Below, in pieces: positions 62,805 to 64,000 of a stretch of DNA of 64,000 nucleotides. The position numbers and the translations under genes were made by a program. Source of the stretch: Pseudomonadota bacterium (GTDB taxonomy: Bacteria > Pseudomonadota > Alphaproteobacteria > Sphingomonadales > Sphingomonadaceae); contig JAEXAY010000004.1 of the NCBI GenBank assembly GCA_023457895.1, forward strand, positions 62,001 to 126,000, in the 5' to 3' direction. The notes below the pieces were generated by a model. The model searched no databases and was not told the DNA's origin. It saw nothing but the letters and a program-made list of their open reading frames with translations. Each line of letters starts with the position of its first letter. Within the stretch, counting starts at the first letter, position 1.

Positions 62805-63629
62805 ATGCGCGGCTGGAAAGGACTTCCCCGATATCTGTGGCGGCAAATCGTCGATTATGCCCTCCCGCCGCGTTGTCCGAGTTGCGGCGTCATTGTCGAT
62901 GGCGACGATCAGTTCTGCCTTGCTTGCTGGGAGCAACTCGTTTTCGTCGGACCACCTTGGTGTGAGCGTTGCCAGATGCCGCTCGGCGATACGGCTCTCG
63001 ACGGAGACTGGTGCGCGACATGCATTGCGGAGGAGCCGCCGTTTGACCGTATCCATGCCGTTGTGCGCTATACAGCGCAAAGCGCCGGCATCGTGATCAG
63101 ACTCAAATATAGCCGCCGCACCGGCTATGCACGGCTTGTTGCGCGTCAGATGGTGCGTTACGTTCCCGAAGAAAGGGTGGGATGGCTGCTGATGCCCGTT
63201 CCCCTCCATGCGTCAAGGCTACGGCAACGGGGTTTCAACCAGTCTCTGCTGATTGCGAGACAATTGGCCGGCATGACGGGGCTGCCCGTGAAAGCGCACG
63301 GACTGCAGCGTCACAAGGCTACGCGCCCGCTAAAAGGTCTAAATGCCGCCCAGCGCGACCGCGAAGTGCGTTCAGTCTTCCGAATTTCATCAGATGCGCG
63401 CCCACAAATAAAGGGGCGCAATATCCTGCTCGTCGATGACGTGTTGACCACCGGCGCGACTGCCCGGGCCTGTGCCCGGCAACTCAAGCGCGCAGGGGCG
63501 GCCGAAGTGCACATCCTGTGCTGGGCGCGTGTTGTTCCCGATCGTGATATGCTTGACTTGAGCGCTCCCGATTCCGATATCGGGTTGGCGCATCTGTCAC
63601 GGCCGGAAACAAAATATGCCCAAAGTTGA
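62805..63629 (+). CDS. comF: ComF family phosphoribosyltransferase-like protein
   Basis: A 274-residue protein with an N-terminal zinc ribbon (CPSCG, CLACW, CERCQ, CATC), and a C-terminal PRT fold: LMPVPLHASRLRQRGFNQS and the PRPP motif ILLVDDVLTTGAT. ComF is tied to DNA uptake in competent bacteria; in this lineage the role is unclear. ATG 62805 is chosen; the frame reaches upstream over the divergent methyltransferase start. It overlaps grxC by 14 bases. Confidence 0.92.
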   Translation: MRGWKGLPRYLWRQIVDYALPPRCPSCGVIVDGDDQFCLACWEQLVFVGPPWCERCQMPLGDTALDGDWCATCIAEEPPFDRIHAVVRYTAQSAGIVIRLKYSRRTGYARLVARQMVRYVPEERVGWLLMPVPLHASRLRQRGFNQSLLIARQLAGMTGLPVKAHGLQRHKATRPLKGLNAAQRDREVRSVFRISSDARPQIKGRNILLVDDVLTTGATARACARQLKRAGAAEVHILCWARVVPDRDMLDLSAPDSDIGLAHLSRPETKYAQS

Positions 63630-63876
63630 AATCTATACAAAATTCACCTGTCCCTATTGCGCCCGGGCGAAAGCGCTACTCGACCGCAAGGGCGTTACCT
63701 ATGAGGAATATGAAATCAGTATGGGCGGGCCACGCCGCGCCGAAATGCTGGCCCGCGCCAATGGCCGTTTAACGGTGCCGCAGATTTTCATCGACGGATA
63801 CCATGTTGGCGGCTCTGATGACCTCGCGGAGCTTGACCGAAATGGTAAGCTTGATCCTTTGCTGGGGTTGAACTGA
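63616..63876 (+). CDS. grxC: Glutaredoxin 3
   Basis: An 86-residue thioredoxin-fold protein with active site C12-P-Y-C15, the cis-Pro in LTVPQIFIDG and the GG of HVGGSDDL, all of which bind glutathione. It reduces disulfides using glutathione, made by the GshB encoded here. Translation is coupled to comF. Confidence 0.96.
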   Translation: MPKVEIYTKFTCPYCARAKALLDRKGVTYEEYEISMGGPRRAEMLARANGRLTVPQIFIDGYHVGGSDDLAELDRNGKLDPLLGLN

Positions 63877-63888
63877 AGCGCGGATCCA

Positions 63889-64000
63889 ATGATCGTTTAT
63901 GACCTTGAATGCCGGACTTGCGCGCACCGCTTTGAAGCATGGTTCGGCTCCAGTTCCTCTTATGAGGAGCAGCAGACTCGACACTTGGTCTGTTGCCCGG
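63889..64000 (+). CDS. DUF1178 family protein (3' end outside window)
   Basis: The frame from ATG 63889 reads MIVYDLECRTCAHRFEAWFG then SSSSYEEQQ and ends in a CCP at the window edge: the start of the DUF1178 family, a small protein with an N-terminal zinc-ribbon-like CxxC (C8, C11). 37 residues are visible. Function unknown in the family. It follows grxC by 12 bases. Confidence 0.85.
   Translation, partial: MIVYDLECRTCAHRFEAWFGSSSSYEEQQTRHLVCCP

Overview
This is a GC-rich chromosomal window from an alphaproteobacterium, most likely a member of the Sphingomonadales (Sphingopyxis/Sphingomonas-like). That placement is inferred from the gene families, from the short intergenic palindromes (GAGCTTGTCGAAGGGC and CCTGCCTGCGCAGG types) and from the local gene orders; no 16S rRNA gene is present. 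Almost the whole window is housekeeping sequence in tightly packed operons, often with ATGA or TGATG stop/start overlaps. There is no prophage, insertion sequence, CRISPR array, tRNA or rRNA that I can support.

Layout. (1) 1-6264: argS (5' end outside the window), a SPOR protein, nagZ, scpA, scpB and tatABC, all on the plus strand. (2) 6265-13131: a zinc-type TonB receptor on the minus strand with a Zur-like palindrome, an unfamiliar HTH-type protein with acidic repeats, cysK, and two membrane proteins of unknown role. (3) 13132-31955: a complete division and cell-wall (dcw) cluster, mraZ-rsmH-ftsL-ftsI-murE-murF-mraY-murD-ftsW-murG-murC-murB-ddl-ftsQ-ftsA-ftsZ, preceded by four 10-bp-spaced TCCCC/ACCCC boxes that look like the MraZ operator. 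(4) 32062-37261: a large TPR/coiled-coil/SPOR protein, dgt, an SDR-like protein, and two convergent minus-strand genes (DUF3008-type and BON-domain). (5) 37588-42408: a tandem glycine riboswitch followed by gcvT-gcvH-gcvPA-gcvPB. (6) 42458-48276: gshB, yraN, rsmI and an LpoA-like lipoprotein gene with overlapping divergent starts, transaldolase, a DUF4197 lipoprotein and an unrecognised secreted protein. (7) 48782-53434: radA, cvpA, a NifU/IscU-like protein, a CPA2 antiporter and a DUF423 protein. (8) 53403-64000: aroB-aroK, small and large exported proteins, xerD, accA, an M48 peptidase lipoprotein, two Flp-type pilins, mutT, a methyltransferase, comF, grxC and a DUF1178 gene cut by the window end.

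The genes form coherent modules. The dcw cluster makes lipid II from UDP-MurNAc through the Mur ligases, MraY and MurG, and builds the divisome (FtsL, FtsQ, FtsI, FtsW, FtsA, FtsZ). Two SPOR proteins, NagZ and the LpoA-like lipoprotein add further cell-wall links. The gcv operon cleaves glycine under riboswitch control.

The least explained items are a ~95-bp imperfect repeat found upstream of both cysK and radA, the HTH/acidic-repeat protein that contains one copy of it, the two-gene membrane module before mraZ, the long Ala/Lys tail of FtsL, and a CTGC-N3-GCAG (PhaR-like) palindrome in the BON/gcvT intergenic region. No clearly novel multi-gene system was found.
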